A stretch of DNA of 64,000 bases from Xylaria sp. FL1777 (lineage: Eukaryota > Ascomycota > Sordariomycetes > Xylariales > Xylariaceae). The position numbers and the translations under genes were made by a program. Within the stretch, counting starts at the first letter, position 1. Each line of letters starts with the position of its first letter. Of the stretch, positions 24,001-37,634 are shown piece by piece. Location of the stretch: contig MU400541.1 of NCBI GenBank assembly GCA_022578965.1, positions 1 through 64,000 on the forward strand, written 5' to 3'. The notes under the pieces are model-generated. The model saw only the letters and a program-made list of their open reading frames with translations. It did no database searches and had not been told where the DNA came from.

Positions 24001-27000
24001 TTCCTTAATAAAAATATAGTAATTTTATAAGCCATATTTAGAAAGTTTTTTTTTTTTTTTTTTTTTAAATAGTTTATAAAATCTGTAATATACTTTTAGT
24101 ATTTTGTTTAGAATTTTTTTTGCGATTTTCCTGATTTTTTTGCTTTATTTTTTACTTTTTTAATTAATAGTTTTTGCTTTTTATTAAATTAAAAAGTTAC
24201 TAGTTTTTAGCTATAGTATTCCTAAAATAATATTATAATTAAATATATTAGCAATATTTAATATAATTTATTTTTTGTATTTTTATATAAATATATTAAA
24301 AGGTTTAGTTTTGTTAAGTATGCAACTGTTATTATAGCTAGAAGTGCTTTTATTAAATCTTTTAATTTTTTAGAATTTTTGCTTATATTTTTAAAAAATT
24401 TCATTTTGTTTTATTACTTTAAGTAAAATTATATTAGCTTATGCTTTTAAGTTAATTAAAATATTATATTTTTTTTTTTAATATATAAGTTTAACTTTAA
24501 ATTAGTTTTGTTAGTTATTACATTAAATTTTATGTAAAGCTTTAGTTTTTTTAGCTATTTGTTGCTTTTTTAACAAGTGTTTATTTTGTTTTTTAACTTT
24601 TTTTTGTTAAATGTTTAAGTGCTTGTTTTTTTTAGTACTTTAGATGTTATTATACTTTGTTTTATTTTTGCTTTTAGTTAAGCTTTAAATTATAGTTTTT
24701 AAGCTTTTTTGCTTTTAGCAACTATTTTTTAATATAATTATGCTTTAATTAGCTAGTAATATTTATAGTAGTTATTTTTATATTTTTTTGGACTAATATT
24801 ATAAATATAATTAAAATTCTTTTTAAATATTATAAATTTTTGTAGATTTTTATAGTAAACTATAGTTATAACTAACTACTTTAATTTATAAAAGTTTTAT
24901 ATTTCTATTTTTATAATTTGTTTAAAAAACTAATTATTTTTTAATTTGTTAAGTAAGTATTAGTAGTAATAATATATTATATAGCAATTTTATAATATTT
25001 TATTATGTTTTAGATTTTTTAAGCATAAAATATTATTATTATTTTTTATTATAGTTTTATTATAGTAGTAATTCTTAGTAATTAGTTAAATTGCTAGTTT
25101 TAGTTTTTAAAACATATTAGTTTTTATGCTAATTATTAATGTTTTTTTGTTTTGTTATATTTAAAGCAGTTTAAGCTATAAAAATACTTTATTTATTTTT
25201 ATTAGTTTTTTTTTTATAGTATTTTTTATAGCTTTTAATTTTATTTGTTTTTGCTTTAAGGTTTTATAAGTTCTGTTTTTTTAAGTTTACTTAACAACTA
25301 AATATTTTAGTAGTTTATAATTAATTTAATAACTATACTATTTATAGTTATAGTTTTATTTTTTTAAACATAACTTTTTTTTAAGTTATATTTTAAGCTT
25401 TAATAGTTTAAAGTTTTTATAGTTTTATAAGTTTGCTAATTATATTAACTTATTACTTTTTATTATTTGCTACTTTTAGTTAAACTATTTTTTTAAGTTA
25501 TATACTAAATAACTTTAATTGTTTGTATAGCAGATATATTTTTTTGCAATTTGTTTTAATAATTGCAAAGCTTTTAAATAATATTTATATGCTTATTTAT
25601 TTTGATTTATATAAATAAAGCATTTAGATTTATTTAGTATAGCACTTTTGTTTTAATTTAAAATAGCAATTTTATACTTTTGCTTTAAAAATGTATTTTT
25701 TAAATTGCTTTATTGTTTTTTGTTGTTTTAGACTTTTATAACTTATACTTTTTTTTTAAGTTAAAAAATCTTTTTTTTTTTATAGCTTTTCTTTTTGTTT
25801 TTTTTCTTAAATTAGCATTATTTTTAAAAGTGTTTTTTTTTTTTACAGTTATAATATTTAACTTTAGATATATTTTAAAATTATTGTTTTTAAACTTTAT
25901 TGATTTGCTTAAATCTCTGTTTAATATTTTCTTAAATATTCTTTTTTTTGTTTTTTTTAGTTTTTTTAGTTTTAAAGTATTAGTTAAATAATTATTAATT
26001 AATTATAATAGCTATATTAATATACGTATTAATTTTTGCTAGTTTATTTATTTTATATAGTTTGTTTTAAACTTAAGTTTTAAGTTTATTATAAAATAAG
26101 TAAAATAGTGCAAACTTAAGTAATTTTAAAATTACTGCTAATTGTTTAAATTCTATAGCGTAATTTGCTATTATTTTTATTTGTTTTAAGCAGTAAAATG
26201 CTTTTTTTGCATGTTTTGCTTTTTAAATATTTCTAAATAGTGCTTTTATTTAATTTTTAAACTTAACGTAATTCTTAAAAATTTTTTTTGTTTTTAGCTT
26301 AAAGTTAATTAATTTATTAGCTTTTAAAAAATCTTTTAAAATAAGTTAAAACTATTTTAGTACTTTTTTTAATAAAAACTATAAAGTAGTTATTACTTTT
26401 TGATTTTTTTTTGTAATAGTAGTAAAATGCTATTTTAAATAAAATTTAGCATAAATTAAAAAAGCTTTTATATTTATAAATTTATTATAAAGTTTTAAAA
26501 CAATAAGTTTAAAACCTTTAATATTTAATATTTTTAATATTATAAATAATTTTAATAATAAAAGTAATAATAATAATAAAAAGTTAAGTTTTTTATTTTA
26601 AATTATTACTTTAAGTGTAGCAGTAATAAAAATAAGCGTTAAATTTGCTAATAATAATATTAACGTTAGTTATAGCATAATTACTTGTTTAAAACCTTAA
26701 TTTATTATTATAATAGTAGTTATTATTGCTGCTTTAATTATTATAGCTAGTATTTATATTAGTTTAAAAGTTATAATGTTTAATATTTAAGCTATTTTTT
26801 AAATTAAAGCAACTAGTTTGCTTTGTAGTACTAGTATTAATGTTAGTTTTTTTTTATTGCTATTATTTAATTTTTTTTTTTTTATTACTGCTTTTTTTTT
26901 AATAAAAATAGCTAGTAAAAGTGCTAAAGTTTGTTATTTTAGTACATTACTAGTTCTAAAAATCTTTAAAATTTTTAAACTTAATTTTTAACTTTTTGTT

Positions 27001-27198
27001 TTTAGTAATATAACCTAGATTTAGTTTATTAGTTATTAAGTAAAGTTTACTTATGTAATACTATTTAGCATTTTTATCTTTTAAATATTTCTTTAGTATA
27101 CTTTTAAAAGTTTATTTTATAAATTATTTATTATTTAACTTTTTATACTAATATTTGTTTTTATATATTAGGTCTTATTAATTAAAAAGCTATTAAAG
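21091..27198 (-). pseudogene. gag-pol relic of element 2 (Ty3/Gypsy)
   Basis: Minus-strand landmarks: the RT catalytic block is FMFIYLNNILIYFK (YLNN at 23,491-23,502; the family has YLDD). It is followed leftward by INFLRFIITLKQI near 23,340-23,375, the counterpart of the FLGxxIS block. RNase H spans 22,781-23,050, with VAYYFKALQNIAL and YNKKLLAIIIAFKK matching VAYxSKxL and YDKELLAI. Integrase is expected leftward to 21,091 and gag toward 27,150; neither is legible motif by motif. Both RT aspartates are lost, as in element 1, so no active polymerase could be made. Confidence 0.9.
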
Positions 27199-27714
27199 TA
27201 TAATAAACTTATTATATATTAATATAACAAGTTTGCTTTTAAGGTTTTAATTTATAAGTAATAATAAGATTCTTAATAGTAATTTATTAAGGAAGTTTTT
27301 AAAGTACTTTTACTACTATGCATTAATAAAGGTTTTAAAAGATTAAAAGTAATAAATATATTAGTGCTTAGCAATTATAAAAAAATTAATAGCTAAAAAA
27401 CTAAAACTAAATAAGTAACTAAATATAAAAAGTATATATTTATATAAACAAAAGAAACAGTAGTAATAATCTATAAATATTGTTTTTTTTAATAAACTTA
27501 ATGCTATATTGTTTTAAGTTTAAAGCTTAATAAATTTAACGCTTAAGTTCGTTAAGTTTAAGGCTTAATAGACTTAACGCTCGAGTTTGTTAAGTTTATG
27601 CATTAAACCCTTATAGTGGTTTAAATATATATCTTTTTAACGAATGGGACTCCTTTTGCGTATGCCTTCTTTACACCTGGCCTTTAACCGGCCTGGTTAA
27701 CCCATTTCGTAACA
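27199..27714 (-). repeat. Element 2 right LTR (5' LTR, type B)
   Basis: 516 bp, ending CCCATTTCGTAACA. Its right third (27,600-27,714) is the best preserved LTR sequence in the window (GGCCTTTAACCGGCCTGG is still legible). The left part is heavily mutated: TGTAATGAAC of the partner LTR is TATAATAAAC here. TSD ATAAC follows at 27,715-27,719. Confidence 0.94.
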
Positions 27715-28547
27715 ATAACTTTAAAAATAAAACATTAGCTAATATTATTAAAGCAATAAATATAGCACTTATAAGTAGCAATATAATTACTGCTAAAAAG
27801 CTATATAGCAAAAATACAGTAATTACTTTTAAAAAAGCAGTGCTTTAAAAAGGTAAAAAAAGGAAATAAATTATAAAGGCCTTTAGAAAAAAGTCAAAAG
27901 TATAACAAAAAAAAGCAGCACTAATAATAAAAAGCATTTTAGTAAAACAAATTAAAGCAATACACTTAAACAAAAACCTATTATAGCTATTACGTAATAA
28001 ATACCTTAAAGTTATAAAGTGCAAAAAAATGCTGTTTAAAAATGCAAAAGCTAAATTTGCGTTAATATTGTTATATATAAATAGTATTATAGCAGCTAAA
28101 ATAATATATAAAAATAGCTTTTTATAAAAAGCTTAGCTATTTAATTGCGAACTTTTTACTATAAAGCTTAAAGTTACGTAGTGCTTTAATTGCTATAAAT
28201 ATAGTTATATAGCTAAATATTGTTACAAAAACCTAAAGTATAACTATTATTTAGCTTTAAAGCATTAAAAAAATAAAAAAAGCTGCTTAATAAAAACATA
28301 AAAAGCAAAGCAAAAATATATAAACTGCAAAAAAGCATACATAGCATAAATAAAGCTTGCTAAAAAAAAGTTAAATAAAAAAACAAAACAAAAGCAGCAT
28401 ATATATTATAACTTAAAAGCTTTTAAAGTACTAAAAAAGCAGCAATAACAAGCAAAAAAATAAATAAAAGCGGTTTAAAAATACTAATAGTATTAGCATT
28501 TATAAAGCTAAATAAAAAAAAGTTACTAATAAAAAAATAACAAACTA

Positions 28548-28900
28548 GCAATATAAAGAAAAACCTATTTTTATTAACTTAATAATATATAACATTGCTT
28601 TTTAAAACATTGCAAGATTTAAAAGCAATATAGCATGCATGCTATAAAATAATAGCTTTAATTATATAATAGTTTAAAAGCTAGTAATTAATAAATATAG
28701 CAATATATATTACTTTAATAATAGCAGTTACTAAGTTATTTAGTTAAAAAGCAAAGCTACGCTATATATAAACAAAAAAATTGCAATAAAAACGTTAGTA
28801 AAAAACGCTAATAAAAACTAAGCAAAAGTTATAATAAGCAATAATAACTTAGCAATATTTTTATAGTTAATATATTTGCTAAATTAAAAAAAAACAATTT
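28548..28900 (+). pseudogene. LINE copy 1 ORF2 endonuclease relic
   Basis: In one plus-strand frame the region reads as an exonuclease-endonuclease-phosphatase (APE-type) domain: YNIAF followed by RFKSNIACML, then NYIIV-stop-KL at 28,660-28,685, which fits the conserved IxQEP block after Q-to-stop, E-to-K and P-to-L changes. Then come YFNNSSY and LYINKKIAIKT, matching the usual strand that precedes the LINE endonuclease core. Reverse transcriptase should follow from about 29,300, continuing beyond element 3 at 38,299. I could not read its YxDD block with certainty (FIVNINT near 29,853 is a poor candidate). Confidence 0.65.
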
Positions 28901-30432
28901 AATGCAGTTTAATCTAAAAAATACGTAAAGCAAGCAAGCTAAAAAAACGCTATATATTTATAAGCAACTTTAATTTTTATTATTTATTATAAAACTTAAA
29001 AAATAAAAAAAGCCAAAAAATAAATAAACTACTTAAGTTTATTACATAATAAAATTTTATGCTAGCTAGTTTTTAAAAAAAAGTAATTAAAACAAAACAC
29101 AAATAAAAAAGCTTAACAATAAACCTAGTATAAATGTTTAGCAATTTAGCTACTATTTATTAAAAGAACTTAAAGTAGCTAAGTTTTAATTATAAAGCAT
29201 TAAAAGTTATAATTAACTTAAAAATAGTTTTGTAAAAATACTTAAAAAAAGTAAAAAAATAAAACTAGCTTAAATTAAACAAAAATAAAGCAGCTATAAA
29301 AATAAAAGCTATTATTACAAAAACGTATATATTATATATACTTAGTAAACTAAATAATGCTTTTAACTTTTTAATCTAGCAACTAATAAAAATAGCAAAT
29401 AAAATAACGCTTAAAAAAACTATAAAAAAAAAACATTAAGTATTACCTTAGTAGTTTTTAAAAATAATTAAAATAAAAAAAAAAGCAAAACGGACATACT
29501 ATAAGTTTTAAAGCAAAAGAACTAAAATAGCATAGCAAGCCTTTAAAAAAAAAAAAAAGCCTTTAGTAACGAAATAAAAAAAGCATAAAAACATAGCTAA
29601 AAATAAGCACTTATAAAAGCATTTAAAAATTTTAAATTATTATAAAGCTTAACTAAATAAATAAAGTTTGCTTATAAGCTAGCTTTAAAAGTTATTATAA
29701 TTTTATTACTAAAACAAATAAAAAATAAGCTGCTTTTTATTAACACTTTTAAAAAAAAAACAGCTTTATTAATAAAACGCTTTTTTTTTGCATTATTAGT
29801 AAACCTGTTTAATATACTTAAAAAAAACTTAACTTATAATAGCTATTAAAAGTTTATAGTTAATATTAATACAAAAAAAAAAACATAATATTGCTAATAT
29901 AAAAATTAGCGCTATAAAAAGCGCTAAAAAATAACTTGCTACTTAATAGCTTTTTTAAAGCTTATAAACTTACTTTAGTAAAAAAAATAGCAATACTATA
30001 TATTGCTAGCTTTTTACTAAAGTATTACTTAATATAATTTAAGCAAGCAAAAGTAATAATTATATTTAAACTTAAAAAGTTAAAAAAAACTAAAAAAACA
30101 GCTAAAAAATAATACTTTATTACGTTTATTTATATAGTAGAAAAAGTACTAAAAAAAAAGCTATATTACTATATAACAAAAATAGCTAAGCAAAAAAGTC
30201 TTTTGTTAAATAATTAAATAAATAACAAACAAAACAAGTTAACAAACATAGCTTTTAAACTAGTATTAAAAACAGCAAAAAAAACAATTAGTAAAAACAG
30301 TATAACATTTTTATTATAGCTAAATATTGCAAAAGCTTTTAATACTATTAATAAAAAAAAAATAATATATATTTTGCAATAAAAGAGCTTTTTTCTTTAA
30401 ATAGTTATATAAGTAAACTTTTTTATATTAAA

Positions 30433-30437
30433 CTATA
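30433..30437. repeat. Left target-site duplication of element 3 (CTATA)
   Basis: CTATA lies immediately before the left LTR and again at 38,294-38,298 after the right LTR. LINE copy 2 has the undisturbed site near 58,580 (AACTATATAATATATTTTTGC). Confidence 0.92.
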
Positions 30438-30630
30438 TATTACAGGAGATATAAAGCATTAAAGGTCAAGTATAATAGTTAATATATTTCTAGTTTTATA
30501 GTAGGTATTTAATAAAACTAAAGCTTAAAAAAAAAAGAAAACTTCTATGAAATAGGTATAAAAAAAATATCTTATATATATATATAACCTATAATATGTG
30601 CTAAAGTACTTAAATAGCTTAGTTATAACA
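30438..30630 (-). repeat. Element 3 left LTR
   Basis: 193 bp, TATTACAGGAG...GTTATAACA on the plus strand (a mutated TG start). It matches 38,101-38,293 and, in reverse, 63,185-63,377, all of the same length. The three differ almost only by C/T and G/A. Confidence 0.93.
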
Positions 30631-31059
30631 ACTACTTTTTTTTTTTTAATTAGGTTGTTTTTAACCTATATACAAATAAAATTAATTAAAGTAATTAATT
30701 TTAAATATAAGTAGTAAAGTAAAGTAATATAAAATAATTAAGCATAAATATAATGTATTAAATAAAATGCTTATATAGTATAGTAGTTAAAGTATTTATG
30801 TATTTATGCTTATGTTTATGTATTAAGTTACGTTTGTTTTGTGCTATATTTATAGCAAGTTTTGTGCTTATACTTTTGTTGCTATATGTTCCTTTTTTTC
30901 TTTTTTTTTTTTTTTCTTTTTTTAGCTGCTGCTAAATAATTAGTTTTAGCTATACATTTTACTACTGCTATTTTTATATTTATTTTACATTTTTTCTGCT
31001 TTTTTTTTAATTACTATTTATATTATAATTATGCTGCTTAAACTTGCAGTAGTTAAAAG

Positions 31060-32250
31060 TAGTATATATAAACACAATTGTAGTTAAGGCTATAATTATA
31101 AACGTAAACGCAAAAAACTATTGCAACTTGTTTTATGCCTAAATTTATCTGAAGATAAGTTTAATTTTATTATAAAATAAAACTTTAACAAACTTTTTCG
31201 CTAAAAGTTTAATAACTCTAATAATAGAAATAAAAGTTTTAGCGGTTTGCTTTTCTTTTAAAATAGCTTTAATTCTAATAAAAATATAAATACTATTAGG
31301 CTTTTTATAAGTTAAAAAAAAAAAATAAAAATAAAAATAAAAATAATTTAAACTTTATAAATCTAAATAAAGATTTAAATGTTATTTTACGTAATTTTAA
31401 TATAAACAACGCAGGAAATAAGTTTAATTTTAATGCAAATATTAAAGTTTTTACGCTAGCTAAGCATTAGCTTGTTTTTATAGTAACTTTTGTTTGCAAA
31501 CTTTGCAAGCAAACTATTAAAGCTAAAAACAAAAAGTATAAAACTATTAAAAAAGCAATAGTTTTAGGTAGTTTGTTAATATATTAGCTTTATTTTAAGC
31601 GTTTTAAAAAAGCATTTTAGCTAAAAAATAGCTTGCTTTTAAATATAGTTTATAAATTTAAAAACTTAGAAATAATAGCTTATATAAGCTATATAAACAG
31701 CTATATTTTATGCAAGCTTATAAATTAATTTATATTTATTTTAGATTAGTTTTATTAATAGGTTAGCTGTTTGCTATATTATATTTTAATGCAATATGCA
31801 TTTAGAAATTATTAAACTAGTTTGTTTATTTTTTTGTTTTTTAAAAGAACAACTATAGAAAAATCGTTATAAATAAAAATTACGCTATTATTTAAAAAAC
31901 TTCGGACAATTATTGTATTAACTTTATAGCTATGCAGTTTTGCCTTTTAAAGGCATTTTTGCGTTTTTTATTAACTTATAAAGCTTAGTTTTAATTAATT
32001 AGCAAAGTTAGCAATATAAAAGTAAATAGTTTTGTTTTTATTTCGTATAAAGTTTAGCTAATAATTAGCAATGCAGAAATATTGTATTAAATATAAGCAC
32101 TTAGTAGTAAAGCATAAATTTTTAGCTTGCTAAACTATTAAGCTTTTTTATATAAGTGCTATAAGTAGCTTTATTTAAACTAATTTTATAAAGTTTTCTA
32201 ACAGGATTAAAACTATTTTTAATGCTAGTAGTATGCTTGTTTAACTGCAC
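31060..32250 (+). pseudogene. Possible coding relic on the plus strand of element 3
   Basis: One plus-strand frame carries unusually few stops for this window over several hundred codons. It begins with a basic block (YKRKRKKLLQ), an Asn- and Lys-rich segment (NKNKNKNNLNF), then VCKLCKQTIKAKNKK with a C-x2-C pair near 31,500, and continues at least to 32,250. It lies next to the inferred 3' LTR, the same relative place and opposite strand as the antisense frames of elements 1 and 2. I do not recognise the product. It could also be gag if the element actually runs on the plus strand. T-rich sequence keeps frames open by chance, so the call is weak. Confidence 0.3.
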
Positions 32251-35200
32251 TTAAAATACAAGTTTTAAACTATAAATATGCAGCTTAAAAAGCTACTTTT
32301 ATTTTTTTTAAAAAAAATATATATAAAGCTATATTAACTATTACTAATAAGCATAAATAAAAGTATTTAGTTAGCTTTTTTTAATATAAAAATATTTTAA
32401 AGTTTAATAATTAGTATTTTAAAGCTTTTTTATAAAAATATTATAATTTGTTTATAGCGTTTTTATGTATAGCTTATTAATAAAGCATAAATATTTTAAA
32501 ACTTAAAGCAATAAATGCAATTTTTATTATGCAATTAAAAACAAAAAAATAACTAGTTAATATATATAACATATTTAAGCTTTAGTTTATAGCTAAATTA
32601 ATAATAAATTAATACTATTTTATTAGCTTAATAGCTTTGCTTTTTTTTTATAACTTAAGTGTTTTTTAAAGTTTTTAATTGCTTTAAAAGCTATAATATT
32701 AGTAGTAAATACTTATTAATTATATTTAGTTAGCTAGCCTTTTTACTTAATAAAATAATATTTTTTTTTATTATAAGTTATTTTACTTACTATATTTTTA
32801 ACTTTTTATTTTTTTAACTTATTTTTAAGGTTTAATATAAGCAAACTATATTTATGTTTAGCTTTTTAAAGCTTAAGCAGCTAAATTAAAAAAACAAAAT
32901 AAAAATAGCTATATTGTTTTAAAAAACTAATATAATATGCTTATAAATTAACTATAAAAAAAATTTGGAAAAATTTAATAAACTTAAGCGTTAATTTCTT
33001 ATTTTTAAACTTAATATTTTTTGTTAATAGTACTATTAAGTTTTTAGTTTTAAAAGTTATAAGTTTATACTTATTATTATAGTATTTTATATATTTATTA
33101 GTTATAATTTACTATTGCTTTATTATTTTGTTTTTAATAGTTTATAACTTGTTGAAATGTTTTTATATAGCTAAAATCTTTTTTAATATAAAGTTATTTT
33201 TAATAAACAAACAGAATTCTAATATATAATTATATAAAGCTTTAAAAAGTAATTGTTTAATTATAAAATTAATAATAAAATTTATAGCAAAAAAAGCTTA
33301 AAGTAAAAATTAAAGCTAATTAGTTTGTTTATTATTTATAAAGCACTGAAAATAACTTTTAATTACTTAGTTTATTTGTTTTGTTTATTTATTAGTTTTA
33401 AAGTAAAATGCTACTAAAAGCTTTTGCTTAACTTTTAAATAATAGCATAAATTAAACTAAAATTAGCTAATAAAAACAAAGCTTTTGTTAAAAATAATGC
33501 TTTTTAAGCTACTATAAATATATTTAATTTTATAATAAAATAAAACTGCTAGTTTAATTAAAATTATAGTAGTATTAACTAAAAATAAATATATAAGCTT
33601 AGTAAATTTATTTATAATAATAAAAATAGCATTAACTAGTTTTTTTTTATAAAAGGTTTTTAATAAACCTATAATAAAATTTATAAATAGCTTTTATATA
33701 AGTTTACTAAGTATTAGCAAAGCGTTAAGTTTACTATATTTTTAGTAATATTTTGCTTTAGTTTTAAAGCAAATTATATAGCTTTATATATACTTTTTAA
33801 TATTTAGTTTTATATTACTTTAGTAAAACTTTTATTATAGCAGTTTTAAAGTGTAGCTTTAGCTAAAATGTTTAGCTAAAAAATTATTATAATATAGCTT
33901 AATAAATTAAAAATATATAGCTTTTTTAAAAAAAATATAAATTTTGTTTTTATAGCAAACTAAACATTTTTTTATTAACTATTAAAAATTTATAAGCTTT
34001 TTTGCTTTTAATTGTTTTATAATTATATAGCATTTAAGGTTTTTTTTTTGAACCTTTTAAATAAAGTTTTTTAGCTTTTTAAAAGCTTTTAAATTTTTTA
34101 ATTTCTTTAAGCCTGCAGCTATTTATGTATACAAACGTATAACTACTTAAATAAAAAAAGCTTTTTTAGCAAGTATAACTTTAAAATATAAAGCTTTAGC
34201 TTAAGCATTAAAATATAAATTAAAAACTTTAATTTGTTATACTACTGCAACTTTTTTTTTTAACGTTAAAAAAATGTTAATATTACTAAGCAAAACAGCT
34301 ATATAATTAAAACAGCACAAAAAAAAATTAGCTTTGTTTTTTTTGCTTGCTTAATATTTAATAATAAAATTAAAAAAAGCTAATAATAAACATTAATAAG
34401 CTTGCTTTTTATTAAGCTTTAGCGTTTTTATAAACGCTTAAAAGTTAGCATAATTAATTAATACTTTAACTAATAAATTGCTTTTTTGTAAATAATACTA
34501 CTAATGCTTAAAGCAATTTATTATTGCAAGCATTTTTTAGTTAAGCATATTATACTATATTTTTTTTTAAATAGCTTTTGAAAATAAAACGCAACTAGTT
34601 TAAAAATGCTTTAATTATTTTGCTAAAATAAATTTTCTATAAAAGCTACTTTAAAAAAATTAGTTTTTAGCAATATTTATTTCTTAAGGTTAAAATATAT
34701 AAAAAAAATAGCTTACTTAAATATATTCTAAAGGTTTTTAAAAGCTTTTTTTTTAGAACTATTTAAAAAAATTTAACCTTTTTTCGTTTTTATTACGTTT
34801 TTTTTTAAATACTTAAATAAAAGCGTAGCAATATAAAAATACCCGTTTATAAAACAGCAGTAAAAGTTATAAAACTTTAAAAATTATTATAATGCTTAAT
34901 AAATATTTAGTATAAGCTATTATTAAATAATGTTTATACGTAAAAAGTTCATTTTAATTTTTTAGCTAAAAATAATATAACTTAGAAATTTGATTTTTTT
35001 TTAATAAAATTAGCACTTAAATAGTTTAGCATATAGTTTTGCTTTTTGTAGCTTTTTAATAACGTTTTAAACATGTTTTATATAAAAATTCTTATTTAAA
35101 GAAAAAATAAGCATATTATTAAAATATGCAATATAAAATATATTTATTATATTATTAAATGTTTTTTATATATAACTTTAAAACGTAGCAAAAGTATTTA

Positions 35201-37634
35201 ATAAACTTATAAGTATAACTAAAAATTTATAGTAGCTATAGTATATATAAAACGCTGTTTTTTATTTATTTTCTTTTTAAATGCATAAGCAATAATAAGT
35301 ATTCTTAAAGTTAATTTTGCTAAAGATTTTAGCTTTTAAAATTTTATTAAGCAGCTTTAAAATAAATAATAAAATATATTAATTTTTGCATATAACTTAA
35401 TTAAGTTTTTTATAGTTTATATATAAATATAAGCTTTTATTTTTTTTAAGTACAAAAAAGATTAAAGCGCTAGTAAAACTAATAAACTTTTTAATTTTTT
35501 TTGCTTTTAGCATTTTATTAAGCTATTTTTGTAGTTTTTTTAGTTTATTTTAAGCTAATAAATATATAAAAAAATAAAATATAATTACGTTTTTTTTTAG
35601 CTTAATAGCAAAGTTTTTTCGCTTTAATTATAGCAATATGTTTGCTTTGCTAATATTAAAAAACTTAAATAAATTATAAAACTTTTTTAAAATTGCTATA
35701 AAATCGAAATAATTAAAGCTTTTTTTTAACTTTTTAAGCTATACAAATTTAAATAATTAAATAATAGTATAGCAGCAAGCTTAGTTTTAGTAAGCTTTTA
35801 TAAACTTAGTTAAACTAAATATTTTTACTTAAAAGCAGCATAATTTAAAAAACTATTAATTAGTGCTTAAATCTAATATAATTTTTTTATTTTTTAAAGT
35901 AGTTTAAAATAGTAAAAAAAAGCTGCTTTTAAAGCAATAGTTACAATTAATAATTATATATGCACGCTTAATTCTGCAAGTAATACTATAACTATTAATT
36001 AATTTATAAATAAGCTAATAAGCTTTATAAGTAAAAAATCTATTTTTAGCAGCATGCTATAATATAAGTATATAAAAAAATGCTTACTATAATTTATAAT
36101 AAAAAGCAAAAATAAAACTAATATAATTATATTTAGCGCATAAATTAAAATTAACATAAGTTTTAACAAATAGTTTTATAAAACTAATAAAATAAATAAT
36201 GCAAAAAATATAAAAACAGCATAAAATAAATATATAAAGTAATAACTTTAGCTTAAAACTTATAGTTAATATAATTAATACTAAGCTTACTACTTGTTTT
36301 TTAAGTTATAATACTATAGCTTTTATAAAAAAAATATATAAAACTTTAATTGCTATTTTTAGTTTTTTTTATTTATGTTTTAGTTTTTATTTACTTAGAT
36401 TTTTTAAATAGTTTGTTTTTAAGTAATGTTATTATTATAGCTAGTATAGCTACTAAATTTATTGTTTTTATTATTACTATTATTATTATTACTTTTAAGC
36501 TAAAAATAATTAAAAGCAATATAGCTAAGTTATTTATAGCTATAATAAGTAAAGTTTTTATAAAAGTTTAAATTTAAACTATTTTTATTGTTGTTTTAAG
36601 GTTAATTTAAAAAAGTTCTAAAAATATAACAGTTTTTTAAAATATAAGTATTATTATTATTACTTTAATTATTTATGTATTTTTAGTCTTAATACTAGCT
36701 ATAACTTTTATTATTATTGCTTTTATAGTATTAGTTCTAGCTTTTATAACTATTATTGCTTTTATAAAATCTTTAGTTATTATTATTACAGCTATTATTA
36801 TAATTATTGCTTCCACAAAAATAGTTTTAATTATTAGAACTAATATTATTATTTTTATAGCTAGTATTAATGTATTAATTATTAGTTTAGTTTTGCTTAA
36901 TATTTAAGGTTAATTTACTAGTAATTTAAATAACGTTTAACTTTAGTTTTTTTTTATTGCAGTTTAAACGTTGTTTTTTAGTTATTAGTTTTTAGCATTA
37001 TTATGCAGTATTAACTATATTAGCTTATATAGTTAGCAATAAGTTATAATAATTTATTAGCTTTTGCTAAAGTAATATACCTAGTTTTTAGTAGTATAAC
37101 AAAGCTTTTTTGCTTTTATTTTAGCAAACATTCTAAAGTTTAATGCTAGCAAAGTATTAATTAAACAGTTTTAAGTTTTAGTTAGCTTGTTAACTTATTT
37201 GTTTTAATTGTATGCTTATGCTAGCTTATAAAAAAGCAAACTGCTTAAGCAAAGTTTTAGTTTAGTTTAAAAACACTTTTTAGTTAGTTCTAAATTGTTC
37301 TTTTTTTAAGGTTAATAACTTTTGCAATACTAATTAATAAACATTTTTATAGTTCTAGTTTATATTGCTATGCATATATAAAATTTTGTTTTTATTGCAA
37401 CAGAATTTCTAATTAGCTCCTTTAAAAATAGTTTAAAGTTCTTTTATTTACTTTAGCTAGCATTAATAAATAAATTCTATGCTAAAAAAGTTATAATTAA
37501 ACTTTAATAGTTAGCTAAAATCAGCATTTTTAAATAAATAGCGCTAATAGTAATATAAGCAATTTTAATATAATTAGTATTTAAGTTTTTCTTAATTATG
37601 CTTTTTATTAAAGCTAAAAAATAAAAAATCGTTA

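Larger units (their letters stand above)
19982..27714 (-). mobile_element. Element 2: mutated Ty3/Gypsy retrotransposon nested in LINE copy 1
   Basis: 7,733 bp, with 516-bp LTRs in direct orientation and a perfect 5-bp target duplication. The gag-pol interior aligns with element 1 with hardly any indels. Sense is the minus strand, shown by the RT and RNase H relics and by the purine tract at 20,498-20,519. The 3' part (20,240-21,090: U3 and antisense frame) is unlike element 1. It is slightly less mutated than element 1 in the right LTR. Confidence 0.95.
19466..28440 (+). pseudogene. LINE copy 1 ORF1 relic with zinc knuckles (interrupted)
   Basis: ORF1 begins near 19,466, where the start codon is now ATA; copy 2 keeps ATG at 55,350. 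The N-terminal part is lysine-rich and looks coiled-coil. Element 2 interrupts it at 19,982-27,714. After the insertion, the frame at 28,182-28,223 reads CFNCYKYSYIAKYC, a C-x2-C-x4-H-x4-C zinc knuckle in which His has become Tyr (CAT to TAT). A second knuckle follows (KYNYYLALKH here; KYSYCLALKH in copy 2 keeps one more Cys), and a third appears as YINCKKAYIA near 28,320. Two or three knuckles near the end of ORF1 are characteristic of nucleic-acid-binding LINE ORF1 proteins. Not functional. Confidence 0.8.

Noticed and set aside
25713..25991. 92-codon hydrophobic frame on the plus strand
   Set aside because: It lies inside the gag-pol relic of element 2 on the opposite strand. Phe/Leu-rich readings are the complement of A-rich coding DNA and are broken in the aligned sequence of element 1.
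29845..29870. LINE reverse transcriptase FxDD block (FIVNINT; FIINVNT in copy 2)
   Set aside because: The first Asp would have to be Val in both copies, which transitions cannot explain; kept only as a weak candidate.
36350..36571. 73-codon plus-strand frame inside element 3, with a YLD-like string
   Set aside because: ATT- and TTA-rich DNA keeps T-rich frames open by chance; surrounding RT blocks are absent, so the YLD string is not a catalytic motif.
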